Source: Desulfobacterales bacterium
GTDB taxonomy: Bacteria; Desulfobacterota; Desulfobacteria; Desulfobacterales; UBA5852
Length of the DNA: 33,826 bases
Assembly (NCBI GenBank): GCA_030066455.1
Contig: JASJBQ010000054.1
Location: forward strand, 1 to 33,826
Reading direction: 5' to 3'
The notes beneath the pieces were generated by a model that was not told the DNA's origin, made no database searches, and saw nothing but the letters and a program-made list of their open reading frames with translations. Below, piece after piece: positions 1 to 6,458 of this stretch. The translations under genes were made by a program, and so were the position numbers. Position 1 is the stretch's first letter. Each line of letters opens with the position of its first letter.

Positions 1-630
1 TCACGGCAAGGTTGCCTTTCTGCTTGAGTGTCGGTAGCAGGTCGGTTTCGACCTCGCGCCGCCAGAGCGAATATTCGTATTGGACCGCCGTGACGCGATG
101 GATCGCGTGCGCCCGACGAACTTCGTCTGCGGTGGCATTGCTAAGGCCGATATCCGGACTTTCCCCTGCTGGACGGCATGCGACATGGCCCCGATGGTTT
201 CTTCGATCGGGGTTTGCGGGTCCGGGAAATGGGCGTACCATAAATCGATGGCATCCACGCCCAGCCGCTCCAGGCTTGCATCCAAGGCGTGACGTGCATA
301 AGCGGGCCGACCATTGACGTTCAGGGCAAACCCCCAGCCGGTGCGGACCTCGGAGCCCGTCTGGTTTGCATCGAATACAATGCCGAATTTCGTGGCGATA
401 AAGGCCTTCCGGGACCTCGCCTTCAGGGCTTTGGCAATCAGCGTTTCATTGTGGCCGTTGCCGTAAGCATCTGCCGTATCGATCATCATGCCCAGATCGA
501 TCGCTCGATTCAGGGTCCGAATGGCGGCTTGGTCATCGGATTCCCCGTAGTAACCTTCGAGGCCCATCGCGCCGTAGCCCAGGCGGGCGATTTCCGGACC
601 GTCTTTCCCCAAAGGGGCTTTATCTATCAT
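1..630 (-). pseudogene. Aldo/keto reductase, frameshifted and cut by the window edge
   Basis: Cytosolic NAD(P)H-dependent carbonyl reductase of the aldo/keto reductase family; about the first 210 of the usual ~330 residues are in the window. I chose the ATG at 628-630 because AAGGAGG lies just upstream and the longer reading adds non-family sequence. All four tetrad residues are visible: Asp and Tyr in DTADAYG, Lys in ATKFG, His in WYAHFPDP. After GKVR (about 148-156) the frame is wrong. The family's GLSNATADE and VQYEYSLWRRE segments continue in the adjacent frame to the window edge, so one base is missing (expected codons for R-Y-I-G, observed R-I-S-A). This is either a real inactivating mutation or a sequencing error. 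It lies 31 bases behind the PilZ gene on the same strand. Confidence 0.78.
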
Positions 631-661
631 GACGACGCCTCCTTCCGGCCACGACTTGCCT

Positions 662-952
662 TCATCCTTCCCAGAGAAATTGAATACCGGCTCCCGTTGG
701 GGCATTGCGGGCAACGCGGCCCGTGACATTCACAGGGCGTTTGGAATTTCGAAGCGGGAACAAAATATGGACCTCGTCACCGACGATTAGCGGAAAGGGG
801 GTTTCCAGAAACAGGCCTTCGGAGCTGAGGTCGCGAATGGTGCCTTCGCCGTTAAGTGATGTGGAATGGAAAAATGCCGTGGTGTGGTAAGGCATTCTGG
901 GGGTGCTGCGCCGTTCGCGGCGGCCGGCATTTTCACAGAGCATGGATTCCAT
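662..952 (-). CDS. PilZ-domain protein (c-di-GMP receptor candidate)
   Basis: A 96-residue protein that is essentially a single PilZ domain, the family that binds cyclic di-GMP and acts through protein contacts. The N-terminal arginine cluster RRERR (residues 11-15) and the later DLSSEG match the bipartite RxxxR ... D/NxSxxG ligand motif, with a beta-barrel-like remainder. The ATG at 950-952 has AGGAGG seven bases upstream. A second ATG nine bases inside is possible. It has its own candidate promoter and is followed after 31 bases by the aldo/keto reductase, which may be co-transcribed. What it regulates cannot be told; motility is plausible given the flagellar genes in this window, but they are more than 18 kb away. 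Confidence 0.85.
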   Translation of the reverse strand: MESMLCENAGRRERRSTPRMPYHTTAFFHSTSLNGEGTIRDLSSEGLFLETPFPLIVGDEVHILFPLRNSKRPVNVTGRVARNAPTGAGIQFLWEG

Positions 953-984
953 CGTCGAACCTCCTGCGGTGTCCGTTTGCAGCT

Positions 985-1013
985 AATCTAGGTCTGCATC
1001 ACAGTGCTGTCAT
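985..1013 (-). promoter_or_regulatory. Candidate sigma-70 promoter of the PilZ gene
   Basis: On the minus strand ATGACA (1008-1013) is separated by exactly 17 bases from TAGATT (985-990). This gives 5/6 and 4/6 matches to the consensus boxes. The predicted start is near 978, about 25 bases before the PilZ ATG and just upstream of its AGGAGG. It sits in the 87-base gap after the DUF2628-like gene. Confidence 0.45.
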
Positions 1014-1039
1014 TCCGAATCTTGCGCTTTATTCAAAAT

Positions 1040-2023
1040 TCAGGGACGGGGCCGCCATTTGCGGGGCCAGAACTGCCCTTTGCGCAGCCATTCCTCGCCT
1101 TTGTTCAGCGGTTTTACGCCACCGCTGTTTTGTTCGGCCGTGGCCGCGTCTTGGTGCTCTGCGGTTTTTGACCCCTTCGGCGGCATGTTAACAGTAACGG
1201 TTTTTTCTTTTCGGTCTTGCTTACCGAGCCACTTTCCGTACTTGCAATAGTAGATCTTGTGGCCGATCGATCCGGATATGATTCTTAACGTCAGCAGGAT
1301 GCCTCCGATGGTCACCATGGGCACGCCCAGGGTTAACAGCTTGATACCACCCCCCAGCTCAACCAGCACGAACAAGATACTGATCCCCCAGATTTCGTGC
1401 CAGATGTACCAGAATTCAGGAATCAGAAAGGCCCCCCAGGACCACCGCGGTCCCTTTTGGATGGGATAATGAACCGGTTTTTTTGATCTATGGCTATCAA
1501 ACGGATAAATCAGGTAGCCCAGCAAGGTATCGCTGAGAAATTGCTTGAGATCGAATCGCGAGAGCTCAGGTGGCAGGGGCAAGTTGAGTCTGGTGTAGAT
1601 GGCCTGGGTAATGCTGTGCAGCATGCGGGCGGCCAGGTATTCATCCGCGGCCTTTTCTTCTGCGGACTGGCTCAGGGGATAGATCTCGGTGGTATTGAAG
1701 AGCTCCATGTAGGGCGTGATGTCGATCTTCATATCAATGGTTTCACGACGGTAAAGCGAGGCTTTCAGACCGAGCCTTTTCCCCCACAGGACGACCTGAC
1801 CGATAAACGGAATACCGCCAAAGATCAGGGCCGCGATTCGGGACCCATAAACCGCATCGAGCTTGATCCAGTCACGCGATTCGTTTTGATTGCTTATCTT
1901 GAAGCCGTGATTTTCGACAACGTCGATGAAGTTCGTTTTAACCGCATCATAGTCAAGCGCCTCAAACGATAATGATCTCTCGAACCAGCCCCGCAAGTGT
2001 TTAGAATAACCGTCCTGATCCAT
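1040..2023 (-). CDS. Membrane protein with DUF2628-like region, function unknown
   Basis: A 327-residue protein. The start is the ATG at 2021-2023, which has GGAGAAGGA upstream; the longer reading to 2077 enters a repeat element. The N-terminal half looks soluble, with one hydrophobic stretch (IAALIFGGIPFIGQVVLWG). The second half contains RWSWGAFLIPEFWYIWHEIW, which resembles the WxWxAFxFxPxWxxYRKMW core of DUF2628 membrane proteins. Two further membrane segments follow (ISILFVLVELGGG; LGVPMVTIGGILLTL), then a charged Lys-rich tail with many prolines. The likely topology is a cytoplasmic N-terminal domain with about three C-terminal membrane helices. No catalytic motif is visible. It sits alone between an inverted-repeat element and the PilZ gene. 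The domain assignment is by eye and tentative. Confidence 0.75.
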   Translation of the reverse strand: MDQDGYSKHLRGWFERSLSFEALDYDAVKTNFIDVVENHGFKISNQNESRDWIKLDAVYGSRIAALIFGGIPFIGQVVLWGKRLGLKASLYRRETIDMKIDITPYMELFNTTEIYPLSQSAEEKAADEYLAARMLHSITQAIYTRLNLPLPPELSRFDLKQFLSDTLLGYLIYPFDSHRSKKPVHYPIQKGPRWSWGAFLIPEFWYIWHEIWGISILFVLVELGGGIKLLTLGVPMVTIGGILLTLRIISGSIGHKIYYCKYGKWLGKQDRKEKTVTVNMPPKGSKTAEHQDAATAEQNSGGVKPLNKGEEWLRKGQFWPRKWRPRP

Positions 2024-2065
2024 GCCTGTCCTTCTCCGGTGAACTGATGAGGGGGCTGTTTCTGT

Positions 2066-2206
2066 AAGCGGTTTCAAAACCCCATCTAACGTCCGATGGC
2101 GGTGTTACAGCCATCTTCAAAATGCTCACATATCATCGAATATGCTGCGCTTTTTCATCAGGCTGTGCCTTGCCCTCAAACGCGATCTGAGGTTTTGAAA
2201 CCGCTT
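2066..2206. repeat. 141-bp element with perfect 16-bp terminal inverted repeats
   Basis: AAGCGGTTTCAAAACC at 2066-2081 is repeated exactly in inverse orientation at 2191-2206, enclosing about 110 bases with no gene. The right end runs into a second hairpin: GAAACCGCT (2197-2205) pairs with AGCGGTTTC (2210-2218) across a 4-base loop. The element fills the gap between the metallo-beta-lactamase gene and the DUF2628-like gene. No clear target duplication flanks it. It could be a non-autonomous mobile element (MITE) or a chromosomal intergenic repeat; there is no second copy in the window. Confidence 0.65.
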
Positions 2207-2238
2207 CTAAGCGGTTTCGCCTGCATCGCCGATTACGG

Positions 2239-3072
2239 TCAACGGTCGTGGAAGTCGGCGTCGTGGCCCGGTCTCAGCGCCGAGCGGATCATGTTGGCGA
2301 AGCTGGCATTGCCGGTGGTGAACCATTTGACGAAGCGGTCCTGTCGGGGGTCGAGGCGGGTGATGATCTCCCTTGCACCGCAGCCCTGCGTGTGAAGTCC
2401 CCGGACCCGTTCCCGCAGCGTTTCGAGGAAATCCAGCTTGGCGCCGATTTTCCGTGGGCCGTCTTTGGAACTGGGGTTGTGGGCACAGAAAAGCGCCTGG
2501 AAGGGGAGGTCGCGTATTCTTCGCAGGGAGGCGATCTGGGCATGGATATCCTCATCCGCCCGGAAGAATTTGATCCGTTCCCCGAGATAGATGTCGCCCG
2601 CGAACAGCCAGCCGCGCTCCGGCTCCCAGAATACCGTATGGTCGTGGCTGTGACCGGGCGTGTGCAGGGGCACGAGCGTAACCCGCTCCGACACGATCCG
2701 GTCGGGCAGCGGATCGGCCCCGACAGGGGGCGTCCGCCCCCAGACCAGGTGCTGGTAGGGGCGGATTCGAAAGCCGCGCGCCATTGCGGTGATGGCCTGC
2801 GGGTGGGCGTTGAGGCGGGCGCCGCTGTGACGGCGGAAAGCGGCCGCATTGCCGCTGTGGTCTTCATGGTGATGGGTAATCAGAATCCGATGAATCGGCG
2901 GCAGGCTGGCCAGAATTTCCAACGCCTGCCGCTGGAGATGATGCTGGCCGGTATCGATCAGCAGGCCGTCGACCTGATAGAAAAAGACCGTCATGAGCGG
3001 GCGTCCGATCGGGGCAAAACCCATTTCGAAACCGCGGACGGCGCCAAAGGCGTGTTCTCTGATCAGGTGCAT
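2239..3072 (-). CDS. Metallo-beta-lactamase-fold hydrolase
   Basis: A 277-residue MBL-fold protein that binds two metal ions. The signature THHHEDHSGN (residues 66-75) gives the HxHxDH metal motif. Further ligands are the His in LHTPGHSHDH, the Asp in FAGDIYLG and the His in FCAHNPSS, so the active site looks complete. The C-terminal part (GAREIITRLDPRQDRFVKWFTTG) is a helical domain as in glyoxalase II/LACTB2-like hydrolases. The substrate cannot be assigned from sequence; thioesterase or phosphodiester hydrolysis are both known in the fold. The first ATG was taken although no strong Shine-Dalgarno precedes it. It is separated by 412 bases from mtaB upstream and so probably has its own promoter. 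Confidence 0.9.
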   Translation of the reverse strand: MHLIREHAFGAVRGFEMGFAPIGRPLMTVFFYQVDGLLIDTGQHHLQRQALEILASLPPIHRILITHHHEDHSGNAAAFRRHSGARLNAHPQAITAMARGFRIRPYQHLVWGRTPPVGADPLPDRIVSERVTLVPLHTPGHSHDHTVFWEPERGWLFAGDIYLGERIKFFRADEDIHAQIASLRRIRDLPFQALFCAHNPSSKDGPRKIGAKLDFLETLRERVRGLHTQGCGAREIITRLDPRQDRFVKWFTTGNASFANMIRSALRPGHDADFHDR

Positions 3073-3484
3073 GGTCGGCTCGCGCTAAAAGGCCGATGCC
3101 CCGGGGATAAAGTGGTGCGTCGCAGGTTTCTATGCATAGATCTTTTCGTCACGATCCTGGGCGCCGGCGGCGTCAAGTGCGACCTCCCGGGCCTGGTTTG
3201 AACCGTCGCGCCGGTCATACTCCTGATACCATTCCACAGGATAAAGGCAGCCCATGAGGTTGCGACGTCCGGCTTCCTGTAAAAAGGCCTTGGGAAATGG
3301 TCTAACCGCTAGCCGATGCTGAACGGGCATCGGGCGTCCTTTAAGGCGGGAACGCCGTTCGCACCATTTGGCACCCTAAAAAAGGCTTGTATCGGTTCCA
3401 AACACGAAAGCGCCATCGCCACAATAGAATAAATAAAATTAATAATAATACAAATATTTTAACATTTATATATGAACTAATACT
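3073..3484. other. Intergenic region between mtaB and the MBL hydrolase gene
   Basis: No convincing gene is seen. A 66-codon minus-strand frame at 3130-3330 has no recognisable family or good ribosome site and was not called. The segment 3415-3490 is strikingly AT-rich against a GC-rich background and lies directly after the mtaB stop. It has no hairpin plus T-run that would make a clear terminator. The promoter of the MBL gene must lie in this region, but no confident boxes were found. Confidence 0.5.
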
Positions 3485-4807
3485 TTAGGTATTTTTGTTT
3501 AGCATTATCCCTTTCAGGCGTCCGTCAGAAAGGAGTCTCTGCGGCTCGACGGTGACGATCCGGTTCATGAGGCGGTCGTCGCCTTCGAGGAGAGTGGGTA
3601 TATAATTGGCGGTCAGCCCCTTGAGCCAGCCGGTGCGTCGGTCGCGCTTGTTTTCGACGAGGACGGCGTGGATGGATGCCATGCCGGCCTGGGCGAAAGC
3701 ACGCTTTTTGTCCTGCCCCAGCTTGCGCAAGGCGGCGGTGCGCGCCTTGATGACCGCATCGGGCACCTGGTCGCAAAAATGATACGCCGGGGTTCCGGGG
3801 CGGGCCGAGAAGGGAAAGACATGCAGGTAGGCCAAGGGCAAGTCGGCCACCAGTTCGAAGGTGCGTTCGAAAGCAGCCTCGTCTTCGCCCGGGAAACCGA
3901 CCAGGATATCGGCGCCGATGGCACACCCGGGCATGGCGTTCTTGATACGGGTCACCGTTTGTGCAAAGGCCATCCGGCTGTAGGGACGATGCATGCGCTC
4001 GAGAACCCGATCGTCGCCGCTTTGCAGGGGCAGATGCAGGTGGGGGCAAATCATTTCGGAAGAGGCGAGCAGGTCCACCAGGGTGCCGTTGACTTCGTCC
4101 GGCTCAATCGAACTCAGGCGCAGGCGAGTGATGGGGCGCTGCACCTCGATCCTGCGGAGCAGCGCAATCAAATCGCTGGGCGGATCGAGGTCTTGACCGT
4201 AGGCGCCTAAATGAATGCCGGTGAGCACCACCTCCTGATATCCACCGCGGCCCAGATCCACCAGACATGCCATCACGGTTTCGAAAGGCATGCTGCGGCT
4301 GGGCCCCCGGGCATGGGGGACGATACAATAGGTGCAGAACCGGTTGCAGCCGTCCTGGATTTTCAAAAAGGGCCGCGTGCGCCGGCTGTAAGCGGGTGCC
4401 GGCGGCAGACTGAACTGTTTGGCCGTGTGGATATTGCGGACCCGGCGTTGTGTCTGGCGCGGCGGATTCGAAAGCGACGCGATGATGAGGCGCGGGATAT
4501 CGGATTTGTCGAAATGCCCGATGATGTAGTCGACCCCGCCGATTTTCTCGATTTCGTCCGGGGCGGTCTGCGCATAACAGCCGGTGACGATGATCCGCGC
4601 GCCCGGCTCCCGCCGCATGAACTGACGGATTATCTGGCGCGACTGCATCGAGGCTTTGCCGGTCACCGTACAGGTGTTGACGATGCAGACCTCGGCCTGG
4701 TCCTCTTCAGCGGCGCGCTGCCAGCCTTGGGATTCAAGCGCCTGGGCGATGGCGTCCGATTCGAACTGGTTGACCTTGCAGCCCAGGGTGGTGATCCTGA
4801 ATTTCAT
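3485..4807 (-). CDS. mtaB: tRNA t6A37 methylthiotransferase MtaB
   Basis: Radical-SAM enzyme that converts t6A37 to ms2t6A37 in ANN-decoding tRNAs. The 440-residue product has the family's three parts. The N-terminal UPF0004 domain has cluster cysteines C10 (LGCKVNQ), C46 (NTCTVT) and C77 (TGCYAQ). The radical-SAM core has CNRFCTYC (C154, C158, C161). A C-terminal TRAM-like segment carries KGLTANYIPTLLEG. Length is normal for MtaB. The ATG at 4805-4807 overlaps the mnmA stop as ATGA, which fixes the start and implies translational coupling; the longer reading upstream is a shadow. It is the last gene of a tRNA sulfur-modification operon with mnmA and a NIL-ferredoxin. MtaB rather than MiaB or RimO is favoured by GCKVNQFES. 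Confidence 0.95.
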   Translation of the reverse strand: MKFRITTLGCKVNQFESDAIAQALESQGWQRAAEEDQAEVCIVNTCTVTGKASMQSRQIIRQFMRREPGARIIVTGCYAQTAPDEIEKIGGVDYIIGHFDKSDIPRLIIASLSNPPRQTQRRVRNIHTAKQFSLPPAPAYSRRTRPFLKIQDGCNRFCTYCIVPHARGPSRSMPFETVMACLVDLGRGGYQEVVLTGIHLGAYGQDLDPPSDLIALLRRIEVQRPITRLRLSSIEPDEVNGTLVDLLASSEMICPHLHLPLQSGDDRVLERMHRPYSRMAFAQTVTRIKNAMPGCAIGADILVGFPGEDEAAFERTFELVADLPLAYLHVFPFSARPGTPAYHFCDQVPDAVIKARTAALRKLGQDKKRAFAQAGMASIHAVLVENKRDRRTGWLKGLTANYIPTLLEGDDRLMNRIVTVEPQRLLSDGRLKGIMLNKNT

Positions 4808-5853
4808 GGCGCAACGATCCATCCACCGCCCAGCACCTCTTCGCCGTCATAGAATACGGCCCCCTGGCCGGGGGCAATGGCTTTCTGGGCCTCATGGAAT
4901 CGAATGGTCACTCTCTGACCCGATGCAGTCGGGTTCAGGGTGGCGGCCGCCGCGGGGTGCCGGTAGCGAATCTTGACGCGGACGTCGGCCGGAAAGCGGG
5001 GCGGCGGGTTGATCCAGTTGACGTCTTCGGCTTCGCATTCGCGTCGCTCGAGCGCCTCCCTGAAACCCACCACCAAGCGGTTGGCTTCAGGCTCGATCCG
5101 CACGACATAGTAGGGGGCCGCGGCCGGACAGTCGATCCCCCGGCGTTGACCGACGGTAAATCGGTGGAGCCCCTGGTGGATCCCGATTTCGCGACCGTCC
5201 GTGTCGACGATCGGGCCGGGGGATGCGGACAGCCCCGCGTAATCTTCCAGAAACCGGCCGTAGGTTTGCTCGCGGATAAAGCAGACATCCTGGCTTTCAC
5301 CCGACGTTACGGGGCTCAGGCCATGAGCGGCGGCCAGGCGGAGCGTTTCGTCCTTGCGAAGATCCCCCAGCGGGAAGCGTGTCCTCGCCAACTGGCATGG
5401 ACGCAACCGCGCCAGAAAATAGGACTGGTCCTTGAGGGAATCCACTCCGCGCAGCAGATGGAAGCGGCCGGCGGGCGACTGACGGATTCGAGCATAGTGG
5501 CCGGTGGCCAGGAAGTCGGCCCCCCGGCGAGCCGCGTGTGACCACAGATGATCGAATTTGATCAAGGGGTTGCAGAAAAGACACGGATTGGGCGTACGCC
5601 CGGCCCGGTAGGCCGCCGTGAAATAGGCCACGACAGACTGCCTGAATGTTGCGGATAGGTCGACGACCTGGATTGGAATCCCGAGCTGGGCGCCGATGCG
5701 CTGAATCGGGTGGTTGGATGCCCCCGCGGCCGGTGAATCTTCGAAACCGTTCAAAAAGTGCAGCCCGATGACATCATGGCCTTCGGAGCGGAGGAGGAAG
5801 GCGCTGACCAGGGAGTCGACACCCCCGCTGATGGCTATGGCCGCGACGGTCAT
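4804..5853 (-). CDS. mnmA: tRNA-uridine 2-sulfurtransferase MnmA
   Basis: Catalyses ATP-dependent 2-thiolation of the wobble uridine of Lys, Glu and Gln tRNAs. In the 349-residue product the PP-loop SGGVDS is at residues 9-14, and NPCLFCN places the first catalytic Cys at C91 with C94 completing CxxC. The second catalytic Cys, C191, is in SQDVCFI. ATGHYARI and SYFLARL are family landmarks. The start is the ATG at 5851-5853, which overlaps the ferredoxin stop as ATGA and has CGAGGA just upstream. The 3' end overlaps mtaB by four bases. Length is slightly below the usual 360-370. The direct linkage to a two-cluster ferredoxin suggests that electron or sulfur delivery is dedicated to this enzyme (inference). 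Confidence 0.95.
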   Translation of the reverse strand: MTVAAIAISGGVDSLVSAFLLRSEGHDVIGLHFLNGFEDSPAAGASNHPIQRIGAQLGIPIQVVDLSATFRQSVVAYFTAAYRAGRTPNPCLFCNPLIKFDHLWSHAARRGADFLATGHYARIRQSPAGRFHLLRGVDSLKDQSYFLARLRPCQLARTRFPLGDLRKDETLRLAAAHGLSPVTSGESQDVCFIREQTYGRFLEDYAGLSASPGPIVDTDGREIGIHQGLHRFTVGQRRGIDCPAAAPYYVVRIEPEANRLVVGFREALERRECEAEDVNWINPPPRFPADVRVKIRYRHPAAAATLNPTASGQRVTIRFHEAQKAIAPGQGAVFYDGEEVLGGGWIVAP

Positions 5854-6281
5854 TCCTCGAAAAAGATCTTGTTGATCGGTCGGACCGTCATGGCACGCGA
5901 CGGGCAGGCGGGGATGCATAGTTCGCACACGCTGCATTTGCGCTGATCGAATTGGACGCTCATGGACGACCGCTCGATATCGAGGGCGCCGGTCGGACAT
6001 ACGGCCGTGCAAGCTCCGCAGTGGGTGCATTTGGGTTTGAGCCGTTTGACTTCCTGGCCCGCGTTCTGGACGTCGATGCCCTGAGATTTGAGGAATTTGA
6101 CGCCCTCGCGGAACTGTTTGCGCTCACCGGTAAGTTCGAGCACCATGACCCCTTCCTTGCGGGGCAGAATGGTGGCATTCAGAATGTTGAAGGTCAGGTC
6201 GAAACGTTTGGTGAGGAAGCACACGACCGGCTTCTGGGAAACCTTGGCCGAGAAACGCAGCATGAGAATTTTGGAGTACAC
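5850..6281 (-). CDS. NIL-domain two-[4Fe-4S] ferredoxin
   Basis: A 143-residue protein with an N-terminal NIL domain (about 1-75, the ACT-like module named from methionine importers) followed by a bacterial ferredoxin domain. Cluster ligands are C85, C88, C91, C95 and C116, C119, C122, C126, each in CxxCxxCxxxCP, so both clusters look intact. A GTG at 6279-6281 was chosen because the encoded MYSKILMLRF matches the typical family N-terminus and AGGGGAG lies eight bases upstream; an ATG at 6261-6263 would cut into the NIL domain. In methanogens, related NIL-ferredoxins work with COG1900 proteins in sulfur transfer to make homocysteine (established knowledge). Here it overlaps mnmA, which points to a role in tRNA thiolation (inference). 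Confidence 0.9.
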   Translation of the reverse strand: MYSKILMLRFSAKVSQKPVVCFLTKRFDLTFNILNATILPRKEGVMVLELTGERKQFREGVKFLKSQGIDVQNAGQEVKRLKPKCTHCGACTAVCPTGALDIERSSMSVQFDQRKCSVCELCIPACPSRAMTVRPINKIFFEE

Positions 6282-6350
6282 CCTGGGGTCTCCCCTGTAT
6301 CGAATGGTTGATATCCTGGCGCCGAGCGCCGCGGCGCATCCGAAGCAACG

Positions 6351-6379
6351 ACCCTAACGGTAATTGCGGGTTGTGTCAA
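6351..6379 (-). promoter_or_regulatory. Candidate sigma-70 promoter of the NIL-ferredoxin-mnmA-mtaB operon
   Basis: On the minus strand a perfect TTGACA (6374-6379) is 17 bases from TAGGGT (6351-6356), which keeps the three most conserved -10 positions. The predicted start is near 6344 and leaves a leader of about 63 bases before the GTG at 6281. It lies in the divergent region shared with the acyltransferase-hydrolase gene. Confidence 0.5.
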
Positions 6380-6423
6380 CTTGCCCGCCGCGCCCCTCGG
6401 CTCGATCCATTTTGGTCGGCATA

Positions 6424-6452
6424 TTGATTCATCGTGTTGAATTTTCTATAAT
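6424..6452 (+). promoter_or_regulatory. Promoter of the acyltransferase-hydrolase gene, leaderless candidate
   Basis: TTGATT (6424-6429), a 17-base spacer and a perfect TATAAT (6447-6452). The ATG of the gene is at 6459-6461, only seven bases after the -10 box, so the expected transcription start falls on the start codon itself. No Shine-Dalgarno sequence precedes the ATG, consistent with a leaderless mRNA. Confidence 0.65.
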
Positions 6453-6458
6453 TCCCTC

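Noticed and set aside
3130..3330. 66-codon minus-strand reading frame
   Set aside because: No recognisable family, no suitable ribosome site before either start, and no conserved motif.
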